From SCGC-AG-212-J23 sp036406675 (GTDB lineage Bacteria; Pseudomonadota; Gammaproteobacteria; Burkholderiales; SG8-39): 64,000 bases of DNA. Made by a program: the position numbers and the translations under genes. Positions 52,668 to 61,673 of this stretch are shown here, one piece after another. The stretch spans positions 29,590 through 93,589 of the forward strand of contig DASXAO010000033.1 in the NCBI GenBank assembly GCA_036406675.1, in the 5' to 3' direction. Below the pieces are notes generated by a model. It ran no database searches. It saw only the letters and a program-made list of their open reading frames with translations, and had not been told where the DNA came from. Positions within the stretch are counted from its first letter, which is position 1, and the number at the start of each line of letters is the position of its first letter.

Positions 52668-54293
52668 TCATTCCACGACCGGCAGAACGAGCTTGGACGG
52701 ATAGCGCGCGCTGTGGTGAAGGGTGTCCTGGCCGATCTTGTTCGGCTGGTAGTAGTGCGTCCAGAGCACGTCGGTGATCGGCGAGTCGCCGTTCACGATC
52801 TCGAGCCGGATACGGTTGCCCTGCTTGAAGCGGTAGGCGTTGGGCTCGATGCTGATGTCGAACCTGTAGACCTCGCCGGGCTTGAGCGGCTCCGGATCGG
52901 TGTGCGTGTGATAGGGCTCCATCTCGGTGCTGAGCTTCGGGTCGAGCGCGCGATGCGACGCGCGCAGCCAGCCCTTGGTGACGAGTTGCGACGAAGGATT
53001 GAGGCCCTTCGCACGGTCTTCGGCTGACTGAGGGTACTGCTCGGCGAGCTTGATCACGAAGTCCGTGTCCTTCGCCGTCGACGAGGCGTAGAGCACGAGC
53101 TTGATCGGGCCCGCGATCTCGAGGTCTCTCTCGAGTGGCGCCGTGGTGAATGTGAGCACGCGCCGCACGAGATCGAAGCCGCTCGCTGGACCGCCAGGGC
53201 CGAAGCCGACCACGCCGCTCGCCCAGCCTGGATTCGGGTACGAGTAGCTTGTTTCCCCCGGCCCCTGGGCCCCCTCAGGGGCCAACATGCCGTCGTTCAG
53301 AGAGGTGACGCTGCCCGTCTTGTTTCCATTCAGATGGAAGGACCTGTATTTCACGCCTGCCGGCGGCCAGGTGTCGGCGGTCCTGAACACGTTGGCGCCG
53401 CGCACGAAGTACTCGACCGGCGGACGCTTCTCCCAATCGCTTTCCTTGCCCTTCAGGAAGCGCTCGTAGAAGGGCAGCAGCACCTTCTCGTGCAACTCGA
53501 CCCCATTGAACTCCGCGTTCGCCGCCCAGGCGTTGAACGGGCCGCGCATCTGCAGCTTTCGCGGACCGCTGGCGCGCCGGAAGCCATCGATGTTGCCGCG
53601 GGTGTGGAGGTCGATCTTGCCCCAGATGCCGACCGAGTAGAGCGGCACGCTGATCTCGTGCAGGCGCTCCGACGCGCAGCGCGCGCGCCAGAACTCGTCG
53701 TAGTTCGGATGCGCCGTGATGAGCGCGTCGAGGTCGGTCTCCTGCACGCGCGGGGCGGCACCGTTCGCCGGGAAGCGGTTGATGATTCGGTTCTGGTTCC
53801 ACCAATAGCCGGGGAAGAACTGGCCCGGGATGCCGCCGTTGTAGCAGGCGGCGCGGTAAGGATCGTTGAGGCCGTCGTACGCGCCGAGGCAGGCGAGCGC
53901 CGGCGGCTTCACGATGCCCATCCACCATTGCGACATGCAGAAGTACGACTGGCCGATGCCGCCGACGCTTCCGTTGGACCAGGGCTGTTTCGCAATCCAT
54001 TCGATCACGTCGTAAAGGTCGCGCTGCTCGTTCGGCCCGAGCAGCTCGAAGTGTCCGCCGGATTTGCCGGAGCCGCGAATGTCCATGTGGACATATGCGT
54101 AGCCGTGCTTGACGTAGAACTCGATCGGCCCGGTCTCGCGCCAGAGGAACTGCGGGCTGGCGGGAAGCGCATTGTTGTCGTAGCGGTAGGGCGAGGCGGC
54201 GAGGAGCGCGGGGAAACGTCCGCTCCCCTCGGGCGCGTAGATCGCGACCCCGATCTGGGTGCCGTCGCGGACCGTGATGCTCGCTTCTTTCAT
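52668..54293 (-). CDS. CocE/NonD-family hydrolase
   Basis: A 541-residue serine hydrolase with VRDGTQIGVAIYAPEG, MDIRGSGKSGG, Ser116 in GGIGQSYFCM and the C-terminal jelly roll ending near YRFKQGNRIRLEIVNGDSP. It is only distantly like the CocE protein at 42140. Its start overlaps the molybdenum hydroxylase stop by 4 bases, so it is the last gene of the unit beginning at 58585. No signal peptide. Substrate unknown, probably an ester or amide linked to the same pathway. Confidence 0.87.
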   Translation of the reverse strand: MKEASITVRDGTQIGVAIYAPEGSGRFPALLAASPYRYDNNALPASPQFLWRETGPIEFYVKHGYAYVHMDIRGSGKSGGHFELLGPNEQRDLYDVIEWIAKQPWSNGSVGGIGQSYFCMSQWWMGIVKPPALACLGAYDGLNDPYRAACYNGGIPGQFFPGYWWNQNRIINRFPANGAAPRVQETDLDALITAHPNYDEFWRARCASERLHEISVPLYSVGIWGKIDLHTRGNIDGFRRASGPRKLQMRGPFNAWAANAEFNGVELHEKVLLPFYERFLKGKESDWEKRPPVEYFVRGANVFRTADTWPPAGVKYRSFHLNGNKTGSVTSLNDGMLAPEGAQGPGETSYSYPNPGWASGVVGFGPGGPASGFDLVRRVLTFTTAPLERDLEIAGPIKLVLYASSTAKDTDFVIKLAEQYPQSAEDRAKGLNPSSQLVTKGWLRASHRALDPKLSTEMEPYHTHTDPEPLKPGEVYRFDISIEPNAYRFKQGNRIRLEIVNGDSPITDVLWTHYYQPNKIGQDTLHHSARYPSKLVLPVVE

Positions 54294-56563
54294 CGTCCTT
54301 TATTCCTCGCCGCGGCAATCGCCTGCCACACCCGGGCGGGCGAATAGGGGAAATCGAGTCGGTCGATGCCGAGAGGGCGAAGCGCATCCATGACGGCGTT
54401 AGCGACCGCGGGGATGGCGCCGGTAGTCCCGGCTTCGCCCGTGCCTTTCACGCCGAGCGGATTGGTCGGCGACGGGACCGAACGGTCGTAGAGCTTCACT
54501 TCGCCCAGGATGTCCGAGCGCGGCATGGCATAGTCCATGAACGACCCGGTGAGGAGCTGGCCGCCGGCGTCGTAGACGACGTGCTCGGCGAGCGCCTGGC
54601 CGATGCCCTGCACGATGCCGCCATGGAGCTGGCCCTCGACGAGGGTATGGTTCATCACGCGGCCGCAGTCGTCGACCGCGGTGTAGCTCGCGATCCCCAC
54701 CTCGCCGGTGTCCGGATCGATCTCCACTTCGCACACGTGCGCCCCGCCGGGAAACGCGACCGGCGTCGGGATGCCGCCTTGCGTGTCAAGCGCAGCGCCG
54801 TAACGCCGCACGATTTCACTGAAAGCAATCGAAAGATCGGTTCCTTTCACTCGGTATTTCCCAGACGAGAACTCGAGGTCTGCCTTTGAAACCTCGAGCT
54901 CCTTCGCGGCGAAGTCGAGCCCTTTCTTCACCACGTCCTGCGCGGTCGCGTAGAGCGCGGCGCCGTGCGACATGAGCGAGCGCGAGCCTACGGTGCCGCC
55001 GCCGATCAGCGGGGGGCCGAGAGGATCGCTTGCCCGCAGCTCGATGTTTTCAGGAAGGAGGCCGAGCACCTGCGAGACGATGAGCGGGAATACCGTCTCG
55101 TGCGCCTGGCCCGAAGGGCCCGACAGCACGTAGAGCGTCGCATTGCCCGATTCGCCGAACTTGATCGCAGCCTGCTCCTGCGGCGCCGCTCCGCCGCCGC
55201 TCGGCTCGATGAACATCGCGCAGCCGATGCCTCGCAGAAGGCCCTTCCGCCGTGAAGCTTCGCGACGTTCCTTGAAGCCGTTGTAATTCGAATGCTCGGC
55301 TGCAAGGTCGAGCTGAGCAGGCGGATCGCCGCTGTCGTAGGTCGATCCCACCGGCGTGCGGTAAGGGAACGCCTCTTTCGGGATCAGGTTGCGCCGGCGC
55401 AGCTCGAGCGGGTCGACGCCCAGCTCGCGCGCGGCCTCGTCTACCAGGCGCTCGACCAGGTACGACACGCCCGGGCGGCCGGCGCCGCGGTAGGCGGTGA
55501 CCGAGGTGGTGTTGGTGAGCACGAGCTGGTGCCGGCCGAAGAGCGCGGGGATGCGGTAGGCGTTGATCGCGTGCGTCGAGGGATTCACTGCGTTGATGAT
55601 CGGGCCCGCCTGAGAGAGGTACGCCCCCATGTTGCAGATCCAGTGCACACGCAGCGCGACGAAGCGGCCGTCCCGGTCGAGCCCGAGCTCGCCCGAGAGG
55701 TCGATCGCGCGCCCGTGGTGGTCGCTGACGATGGTCTCGAAGCGCGACCCGACCCACTTGACCGGCCGGCCGAGCGCCTTGGCCGCGTGCATTAGCGCGA
55801 TGTACTCCGGATAGGCCTGCGAGCGGATGCCGAAGCCGCCGCCCACGTCGCGCGCGTGCAGCCGGATGCGCTCGGCCGGCACGCCGGTGATGGCAACGAA
55901 GTTCGGCATCATCATCGAGAGCCCCTGCGAGCTCGCGAACACGTCGTAGCTCTCGCTCGCCGCGTCGTAGGCCGCCACGCAGGCCTTCGGCTCCATTGGC
56001 GTGCCGGAGACGCGCGTCGATTCGAGCGCCAGGCGCGTCACGTGCGCGGCACCCCCCAGCGCGTCCGCGGCGCGCTTCTCGTCGCCGTACTCGTAGGTCG
56101 CCGCGAGATTCTCGGGCACGTCGGCGTGCAGTAGAGGCGCATCCGGCCCGAGCGCTTGCGCTGCGTCCACCACCGCGGGCAGGTCCGCGAAGTCGATCTC
56201 GATCTTCTCGGCCGCGTCCTGCGCCTCGGCGGGCGAGCGCGCCACGACCAGGGCGATCTCCTGCCCGACGTAGCGCACGCGCTCCAGCGCCAGGATGTCG
56301 CGGTGCGGTACCTTGATCGGGTACTTCACCATCGGCGGCGGCGTCTTGCAGTGCTTCGTGTGCTCGCCGGTGAATACCCCGGCCACGCCTGGGCTCTTCA
56401 GAGCTTCAGAAGTGTTTAGAGAAACAATTCGTGCATGGGCTCGATCGGAGCGAAGGAAGTGCCCATGGAGCTGCCCGGGAAGGCTCCAGTCCGAGGTGTA
56501 GCGGCCCTGGCCGGTGAGGAGCCGGTCGTCTTCGCGGCGGCCGGTGAACCGCCCTAACGCCAT
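54290..56563 (-). CDS. Molybdopterin-binding large subunit (CoxL-like), orphan
   Basis: A 757-residue xanthine-dehydrogenase-family subunit. The N-terminal hammerhead domain begins FTGRREDDRLLTGQGRYTSD. Molybdopterin segments are ARDVGGGFGIRSQAYPEY, VTAYRGAGRPGVSYLVERLV and a catalytic Glu in GTGEAGTTGAIPA. No small [2Fe-2S] or FAD subunit is nearby. ATG 56563 overlaps the end of the MetE-like gene by 10 bases; longer in-frame extension upstream has no similarity. A CocE hydrolase follows by ATGA. Confidence 0.9.
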   Translation of the reverse strand: MALGRFTGRREDDRLLTGQGRYTSDWSLPGQLHGHFLRSDRAHARIVSLNTSEALKSPGVAGVFTGEHTKHCKTPPPMVKYPIKVPHRDILALERVRYVGQEIALVVARSPAEAQDAAEKIEIDFADLPAVVDAAQALGPDAPLLHADVPENLAATYEYGDEKRAADALGGAAHVTRLALESTRVSGTPMEPKACVAAYDAASESYDVFASSQGLSMMMPNFVAITGVPAERIRLHARDVGGGFGIRSQAYPEYIALMHAAKALGRPVKWVGSRFETIVSDHHGRAIDLSGELGLDRDGRFVALRVHWICNMGAYLSQAGPIINAVNPSTHAINAYRIPALFGRHQLVLTNTTSVTAYRGAGRPGVSYLVERLVDEAARELGVDPLELRRRNLIPKEAFPYRTPVGSTYDSGDPPAQLDLAAEHSNYNGFKERREASRRKGLLRGIGCAMFIEPSGGGAAPQEQAAIKFGESGNATLYVLSGPSGQAHETVFPLIVSQVLGLLPENIELRASDPLGPPLIGGGTVGSRSLMSHGAALYATAQDVVKKGLDFAAKELEVSKADLEFSSGKYRVKGTDLSIAFSEIVRRYGAALDTQGGIPTPVAFPGGAHVCEVEIDPDTGEVGIASYTAVDDCGRVMNHTLVEGQLHGGIVQGIGQALAEHVVYDAGGQLLTGSFMDYAMPRSDILGEVKLYDRSVPSPTNPLGVKGTGEAGTTGAIPAVANAVMDALRPLGIDRLDFPYSPARVWQAIAAARNKGR

Positions 56564-57627
56564 ACCTGCGCGGCGACGTTCACCACGAGCTCCAGCTTTC
56601 TCCACTGCTCGTCCTCGGTGAGCAGGTTGCCGTGACGGGTGCTCGAGAAGCCGCATTGCGGCGACAGGCACAGGTCCTGGAGCGGGACGTATTTGCTCGC
56701 CTCGCCAATTCGACGTTTGAGATCCTCGGGCTCTTCCATGGCTCCCGATTTGCTGGTAACCAGACCCAGAACGACCCGTTTGCCGCGAGGCACGAAGCGC
56801 AGCGGCTCGAAGCCGCCCGCGCGCGCGCTGTCGAACTCAATAAAGAAGCCGTCCACGCCGGTGGAGAACATTGCTTCGGCGACCGGCTCGTAGCCGCCTT
56901 CGGCGACCCACGCGCTCCTGAAGTTGCCGCGGCAGGTGTGGAGGGTGATGGTCATGCCGTGGGGGCGGCCTTCGAGCGCGCGGTTGATGGTCTGCGCGTA
57001 GATGCGCGGCAGCGCCTGCGGGTCGTCGCCGTTGCGCACGCAGTTGTCGCGGATTTTCGGGTCGCACAGGTAGGCGAAGGCGACGTCGTCGAGCTGCAGG
57101 TATTTGCATCCGGCACCCGCGAACGCCGCGATCGCTTCGCGCCACGCCGCCGCCGCGTCGTGCCAGAAGGCTTCCATATCAGGGTACGCACGCCGTGAAA
57201 TCCCGGCGCGTCCGCTGCGAAGGTGCAACATGGAGGGCGACGGAATAGTGAACTTCGCGGTTTCCGACGTCGCCTGCTTGAGGAACAGGAAGTCGCCGAC
57301 CATGATCGGCTTGTCGTAGCGCAGATGTCCCGTGACCACCGGGACCGGCGGCTGCTCTTCGGTGCCGCCGAACTTCGGCCCCGTGGTCCGGTCGCGCAGC
57401 GTCACGCCCTCGAGCTGGGCGAGGAAGTCGAGGTGCCACCAGTCGCGGCTGAATTCGCCGTCGGTGATGCCGTGCAGGCCGATCGCTTCCTGCCTGGCGA
57501 CGATGGCGCGGATGGCGTTCTGCTGGAACGCCACGTCCTTCTTCTTGCGCGCTTCGGCGAGCCCTGCAGGGCGCAGCAGGCTTCCCACATGGTCTGCGCG
57601 GAAAGGCGGCTGCATGATTTTCATCAC
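56554..57627 (-). CDS. MetE C-terminal-like methyltransferase
   Basis: A 357-residue protein of the cobalamin-independent methionine synthase C-terminal family. It has the opening RADHVGSLLRP, Zn ligands in TLHTCRGNF, the Glu of FFIEFDS and Cys in LSPQCGFSS. It lacks the N-terminal half of MetE. A close paralogue lies at 60606 on the other strand. Placed between a Bug receptor and a molybdenum hydroxylase, it is more likely a catabolic methyl transfer or C-S bond enzyme than methionine synthase. It starts 10 bases after the Bug gene stop. Confidence 0.87.
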   Translation of the reverse strand: MMKIMQPPFRADHVGSLLRPAGLAEARKKKDVAFQQNAIRAIVARQEAIGLHGITDGEFSRDWWHLDFLAQLEGVTLRDRTTGPKFGGTEEQPPVPVVTGHLRYDKPIMVGDFLFLKQATSETAKFTIPSPSMLHLRSGRAGISRRAYPDMEAFWHDAAAAWREAIAAFAGAGCKYLQLDDVAFAYLCDPKIRDNCVRNGDDPQALPRIYAQTINRALEGRPHGMTITLHTCRGNFRSAWVAEGGYEPVAEAMFSTGVDGFFIEFDSARAGGFEPLRFVPRGKRVVLGLVTSKSGAMEEPEDLKRRIGEASKYVPLQDLCLSPQCGFSSTRHGNLLTEDEQWRKLELVVNVAAQVWR

Positions 57628-57637
57628 GACGAAGCCC

Positions 57638-58585
57638 TCAGTCGGCCTTGGCGCCCGATTCGCTGACCGCCCGGCTCCATTTCTCGATCTCGATGCGCAG
57701 GAACGCGGCGAATTCGCCCGAGGTATTGGTCTTCCACTCGAGGCCGAGCGTCGCCAGGCGCTCGGCCACGTCGGGCGCGAGGAGCGCGCGGTTGATCTCG
57801 GAGTTGAGGCGGTTCACGAGGTCCTGCGGCATGCCCGCCGGGACGAAGAAACCGGTCCAGGTGAGGTCGTCGAACCCGGAGAGCCCCTGCTCGTTCACCG
57901 TCGGCACTTCGGGCAGCGCGGGCGAGCGCTGCGCGCTGGTGACCGCGATGGCGCGCAGCTTGCCGCCCTTCACCTGCGACACCGCGGGCGGCATCGAGGT
58001 GCACGAGATCTGCGTGTGGCCCGCGACCACCGCGGTCACCGCCTGGGCCGGCTGGTAGGGAACATGCGTGATGTCGATCTTCGCCTGCTGCTTGATGCGC
58101 TCCATGGAAAGGTGCGTCGTGGTGCCGATCCCCGAGGAGGCGTACGAGAGCTGCTCCTTGCGCGCGAGCTCGATCAGCTCCTTGAGGTTCGTGGCCGGCA
58201 CGGAAGGGTTCACCGCGATGATGTTGGGCGTGCTCGGGCCGAGGATCACCGGCACGAAGTCCTGCAGCGGGTCGTAGCCGGCGTTGGGGTACAGCGCGGG
58301 ATTGACGGCGTAGGCGACGCTCGTGACGAAGATCGTGTAGCCGTCGGGCGCGGCGCGCTTGACCTGCTGCGCGGCGACGTTGCCCGCGGCGCCCGGGCGG
58401 TTGTCGACGAGCACCGACTGGCCGAGCGCCTCCGCGAGCTTCGGCGCCACCAGGCGCGCGACGAGATCCGTGGTGCTCGCCGGCGCGAATCCGACCACGA
58501 TGTGAATCGGCTTCTGCTTCGGCCAGTCCTGCGCGCCCGCGCCGAACGAAAGCGCGGAAGCGAACAGCAACGCGATGAACCGCAT
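57638..58585 (-). CDS. Bug/TctC-family solute-binding protein
   Basis: A 315-residue exported receptor: signal MRFIALLFASALSFGAGA, then KPIHIVVGFAPASTTDLVAR, VLVDNRPGAAGNVAAQQVK, APDGYTIFVTS and HVPYQPAQAVTAVVAGH. It is the first gene of a four-gene minus unit (receptor, MetE-like, molybdenum hydroxylase, CocE). Only 18 bases separate its start from the divergent hydroxyacid dehydrogenase, so the promoters must lie inside coding sequence. Confidence 0.92.
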   Translation of the reverse strand: MRFIALLFASALSFGAGAQDWPKQKPIHIVVGFAPASTTDLVARLVAPKLAEALGQSVLVDNRPGAAGNVAAQQVKRAAPDGYTIFVTSVAYAVNPALYPNAGYDPLQDFVPVILGPSTPNIIAVNPSVPATNLKELIELARKEQLSYASSGIGTTTHLSMERIKQQAKIDITHVPYQPAQAVTAVVAGHTQISCTSMPPAVSQVKGGKLRAIAVTSAQRSPALPEVPTVNEQGLSGFDDLTWTGFFVPAGMPQDLVNRLNSEINRALLAPDVAERLATLGLEWKTNTSGEFAAFLRIEIEKWSRAVSESGAKAD

Positions 58586-58603
58586 GAAGGACTCCTCGAC
58601 CGA

Positions 58604-59527
58604 ATGCTACCATCGAGCGTGAAGATCCTTTTCGCCTCGCAGACCGAGAAGGCCGAGGTCTGGCTGCCGCTCCTGCGGCAGGCGCTGCCGGAAGACGAGC
58701 ACGTCGCCGTGCCCGACAAGTCGGTGGAGATCGCGCTCGTCGCGACGCCGCCTGCGGGAACCTTCCAGAAGCTCGGCCGGCCGCGCCTGATCCAATCGCT
58801 GTGGATGGGCGTGGAAAAGCTGGTCGCGGACCCGATGTATCCGCGCGGCGTGCCGCTCGCCCGCCTGGTCGATCCCGGCATGGTGGCGGCGATGTCGGAG
58901 ACCGTGATCGCCAATGTGCTCGACTGGCATCGCCACCTCTACCGCTATCGGCTTCAGCAGCGTGCAAGGAAATGGCACCGAATGGAGCAGCGCATGGCCT
59001 GCGACCGCACGGTGGGCCTGCTCGGCCTTGGCGAGCTCGGCAGCGACGCGGCGCGCAAGCTCCTCGCGCTCGGCTTCAACGTCGCGGGCTGGAGCCGGCG
59101 GCCGAAGGACCTCCCTGGGGTGAAGTGCTTCACCGATCTGACGGCGATGCTGCGCATCACCGACGCGCTGGTCTGCCTGCTTCCGCTCACGCGCGAGACG
59201 ACCGGGATCCTCAATGCGCGCACCTTCGCGCTGATGCGGCGCGACGGCTGCGTCGTCAACGTGGCGCGCGGCGGCCACCTCGTCGCGCGCGACCTGATCG
59301 GCGCGCTCGACAACGGCTGGCTCGCGCACGCCTACCTCGACGTGTTCGAGCCCGAGCCGCTGCCGGAGCGCGACCCGCTCTGGAATCATCCCGGCGTCAC
59401 GATCACGCCGCACTCCGCGGCGCTCACCGAGCCGCGCACCGCCATCCCGAAGATCGTCGATAACATCGAGCGCGTGCGGCGCGGCGAGACGCCGCTGAAC
59501 CTGGTGGATTTCCAGGCCGGCTATTAG
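58604..59527 (+). CDS. D-2-hydroxyacid dehydrogenase (glyoxylate/hydroxypyruvate reductase A-like)
   Basis: A 307-residue NAD(P)-dependent reductase of the GhrA group. The cofactor motif is VGLLGLGELGSDAARKLLAL. The catalytic Arg is in VVNVARGGHLV, the Glu in DVFEPEPLPERDP and the His in ITPHSAALTEP. It interconverts 2-keto and 2-hydroxy acids. ATG 58604 was chosen; a GTG at 58619 would match the shorter GhrA N-terminus. Confidence 0.88.
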   Translation: MLPSSVKILFASQTEKAEVWLPLLRQALPEDEHVAVPDKSVEIALVATPPAGTFQKLGRPRLIQSLWMGVEKLVADPMYPRGVPLARLVDPGMVAAMSETVIANVLDWHRHLYRYRLQQRARKWHRMEQRMACDRTVGLLGLGELGSDAARKLLALGFNVAGWSRRPKDLPGVKCFTDLTAMLRITDALVCLLPLTRETTGILNARTFALMRRDGCVVNVARGGHLVARDLIGALDNGWLAHAYLDVFEPEPLPERDPLWNHPGVTITPHSAALTEPRTAIPKIVDNIERVRRGETPLNLVDFQAGY

Positions 59528-59579
59528 GGAACATTTGGTCGCCCCCGCCCTTTGGGCACGCCCAGTGCTACATCGAGAC

Positions 59580-59930
59580 ATGAGGATCGCGAGCCTCAGG
59601 TGGCGCTTCACCGCCGAGCGTGTCCGGGAAATCCCGGACGTCCAGGGCGTTTTCACCCTCTGGGACGGCAAGGAATGCGTCTACGTGTCGCACACCCCCT
59701 GGAACCGCTCGCTGCAGCAATGCCTCATGGAACATCTCGCTCTCAACGACGCGGGCGCGATCCACGTCTCGCACTTCACCTGGGAAACCACTTCGACCCC
59801 GAAGGGGCGCGAGGACGAGCTGCTGCGTCAGAAAACCGAAAGACAGGGCCGGCTGCCGCGCTACAACCTCCCCGGCAGCCCGCTCGAGCCGACCCGCAGC
59901 TCGATCACCGATCTGCGCGCGCCCGGCTAA
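59580..59930 (+). CDS. GIY-YIG-like small protein
   Basis: A 116-residue protein containing VQGVFTLWDGKECVYVSHTP followed by LQQCLMEHLALNDAGAIHVS. The spacing resembles a GIY-YIG nuclease module (here GVF and VYVSHT) with altered catalytic residues, so nuclease activity is doubtful. The last 4 bases overlap the stop codon of the convergent DUF899 gene. Role unknown. Confidence 0.65.
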   Translation: MRIASLRWRFTAERVREIPDVQGVFTLWDGKECVYVSHTPWNRSLQQCLMEHLALNDAGAIHVSHFTWETTSTPKGREDELLRQKTERQGRLPRYNLPGSPLEPTRSSITDLRAPG

Positions 59931-60574
59931 TACTCCAGCCGCGGATACCAGTCGCTGCCGCGGCCGCGCGGCGTGAGGTCGAGCACGTTCCAGAGCGGCC
60001 ACAGCAGGTCGACGTGGCGGGCGTTCTGGCCGGGGTCCTCCGGCGCATCGAGAAGCTCCGAGCCCCAGGTGTGCCGGACGCGGTCGGTCCTGCGGAACAC
60101 GTTCATCATCGGCGTCTGCCGGCCCTCGGCGTCTTCGCCGTGGTAGTCGCGGTTGTACGAATTGCCCGCCGACGAGAGAAAGCGCAGGCTCTTCCAGCCG
60201 CGGCCGCGGGCGAAGGCGAGGATGCGCTCGAGCGGCGAGCTGGCGATGACCACGAGATCGGCGCGCTGCGCGATGTGCACGGCGTTGCCTTGCAGCCCGT
60301 CGATGATCGAGGTGCACATCGGGCAGGGCTTATCCATCTTCGGCCCATACATGAAGCTGTACGCCACGAGGGTGTCGCCTTTCGCGAAGAGCTGGGACAG
60401 CCTGACCTTGCCCTCGGCGCCGTCGAAGGCGTAGTCCTCGGGCACTTCGCCGCCCGGCGGCAGCTCGCGGCGCTGCGCCGCCACTCTTTCGATCTGGCGC
60501 CTGAGGTCGAGCTCGCTCTGCAGCAGCCGGTCGCGCGCCGCGCGATAGGCGGAAGTTTCGTTGGGGAAGTTCAT
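59927..60574 (-). CDS. DUF899 thioredoxin-like protein
   Basis: A 215-residue protein of the DUF899 family with a thioredoxin fold. The redox-type CPMC lies at 84-87 (DKPCPMCTSI). Downstream are LRFLSSAGNSYNRDYHGED and FRRTDRVRHTWGSELL. The function of the family is not known. ATG 60574 sits 31 bases from the divergent MetE-like start. Confidence 0.87.
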   Translation of the reverse strand: MNFPNETSAYRAARDRLLQSELDLRRQIERVAAQRRELPPGGEVPEDYAFDGAEGKVRLSQLFAKGDTLVAYSFMYGPKMDKPCPMCTSIIDGLQGNAVHIAQRADLVVIASSPLERILAFARGRGWKSLRFLSSAGNSYNRDYHGEDAEGRQTPMMNVFRRTDRVRHTWGSELLDAPEDPGQNARHVDLLWPLWNVLDLTPRGRGSDWYPRLEY

Positions 60575-60605
60575 CGGGCCTCCAGTCGCGGCGTAGGATA
60601 GGCGC

Positions 60606-61673
60606 ATGAAGCCGCCCTTTTACGCCGACCACGTCGGCAGTCTACTGCGCCCGCCCGAGCTCGTGGCCGCTCGCAAGGCGAAGAGCGCCAACCTGCGGGA
60701 AGTCGAAGATCGCGCGATCCGCGCCGCGGTCGCGAAACAGGAGGCCGTCGGCCTGCAGTCCGTGACCGACGGCGAGTTCCGCCGCGATTACTGGCACCTG
60801 GATTTCATGAAGCAGCTCGACGGCGTGACGCTCAAGGCCGCGGTGGGCATGACCTTCGCCGCCGACGACGTGCCGCCGATGGCGACCGTGACCGGAAAGC
60901 TCGCCTGCACCCGGCCGATCATGGTCGACCACTTCAGGTTCCTGAAAGATTCGACTCGCCAGACGGCCAAGTTCTGCATGCCCTCGCCGGGGTCGCTGCA
61001 CTTCCGCGGCGGGCGCAACGCGATCTCGCGCGAGGTCTATCCCGACCTCGCCGAATTCTGGGCCGACGCCGCCGCGGCGTGGCGCCAGGCGATCCGCCAG
61101 CTCGGCGAGGCCGGGTGCACCTACCTCCAGCTCGACGACGTCGGCTTCTCCTACCTCTGCGACGCGAAGGTGCGCGAGAACTTTCGCGCCAACGGCGACG
61201 ATCCGGCCGGGCTGCAATTCACCTACGCGCAGGCGATCAACCGCGCTCTCGAGGGGCGGCCGAAAGGCATGGGCGTGACGATGCACACCTGCCGCGGCAA
61301 CTTCCGCAGCACCTGGTTCGCCGCGGGCGGCTACCAGGAAGAAGTGCTCGACGGCATGTTCTCGGCCAATGTCGACGGCTTCTTCATGGAATACGACAGC
61401 GAGCGCGCCGGCGGCTTCGAGCCGCTGCGGAAGCTCCCGCGCGGCAAGAACGTCGTGCTGGGGCTCGTCACCACCAAGTCGGGGATCTTGGAAAAAAAGG
61501 AGGAGCTCAAGCGCCGGATCGGGGAAGCCGCGAAATACATCCCGCTCGAGAACCTGCGCCTTTCGCCGCAGTGCGGCTTTTCGAGCACCCACCACGGCAA
61601 CAAGCTGAGCGAGGACGAGCAGTGGCGCAAGCTCGAGCGCGTCGCCGAAGTGGCGCGCGAGGTGTGGGGCTAG
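60606..61673 (+). CDS. MetE C-terminal-like methyltransferase (paralogue)
   Basis: A 355-residue paralogue of the protein at 56554-57627, with more than half of the residues identical by eye along the whole length. The Zn site is kept: TMHTCRGNF, FFMEYDS and LSPQCGFSSTHHGNK. It has no N-terminal MetE half. Divergent from DUF899. The stop overlaps the convergent DUF4184 gene by 4 bases. Two such paralogues within 5 kb suggest substrate divergence. Confidence 0.87.
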   Translation: MKPPFYADHVGSLLRPPELVAARKAKSANLREVEDRAIRAAVAKQEAVGLQSVTDGEFRRDYWHLDFMKQLDGVTLKAAVGMTFAADDVPPMATVTGKLACTRPIMVDHFRFLKDSTRQTAKFCMPSPGSLHFRGGRNAISREVYPDLAEFWADAAAAWRQAIRQLGEAGCTYLQLDDVGFSYLCDAKVRENFRANGDDPAGLQFTYAQAINRALEGRPKGMGVTMHTCRGNFRSTWFAAGGYQEEVLDGMFSANVDGFFMEYDSERAGGFEPLRKLPRGKNVVLGLVTTKSGILEKKEELKRRIGEAAKYIPLENLRLSPQCGFSSTHHGNKLSEDEQWRKLERVAEVAREVWG

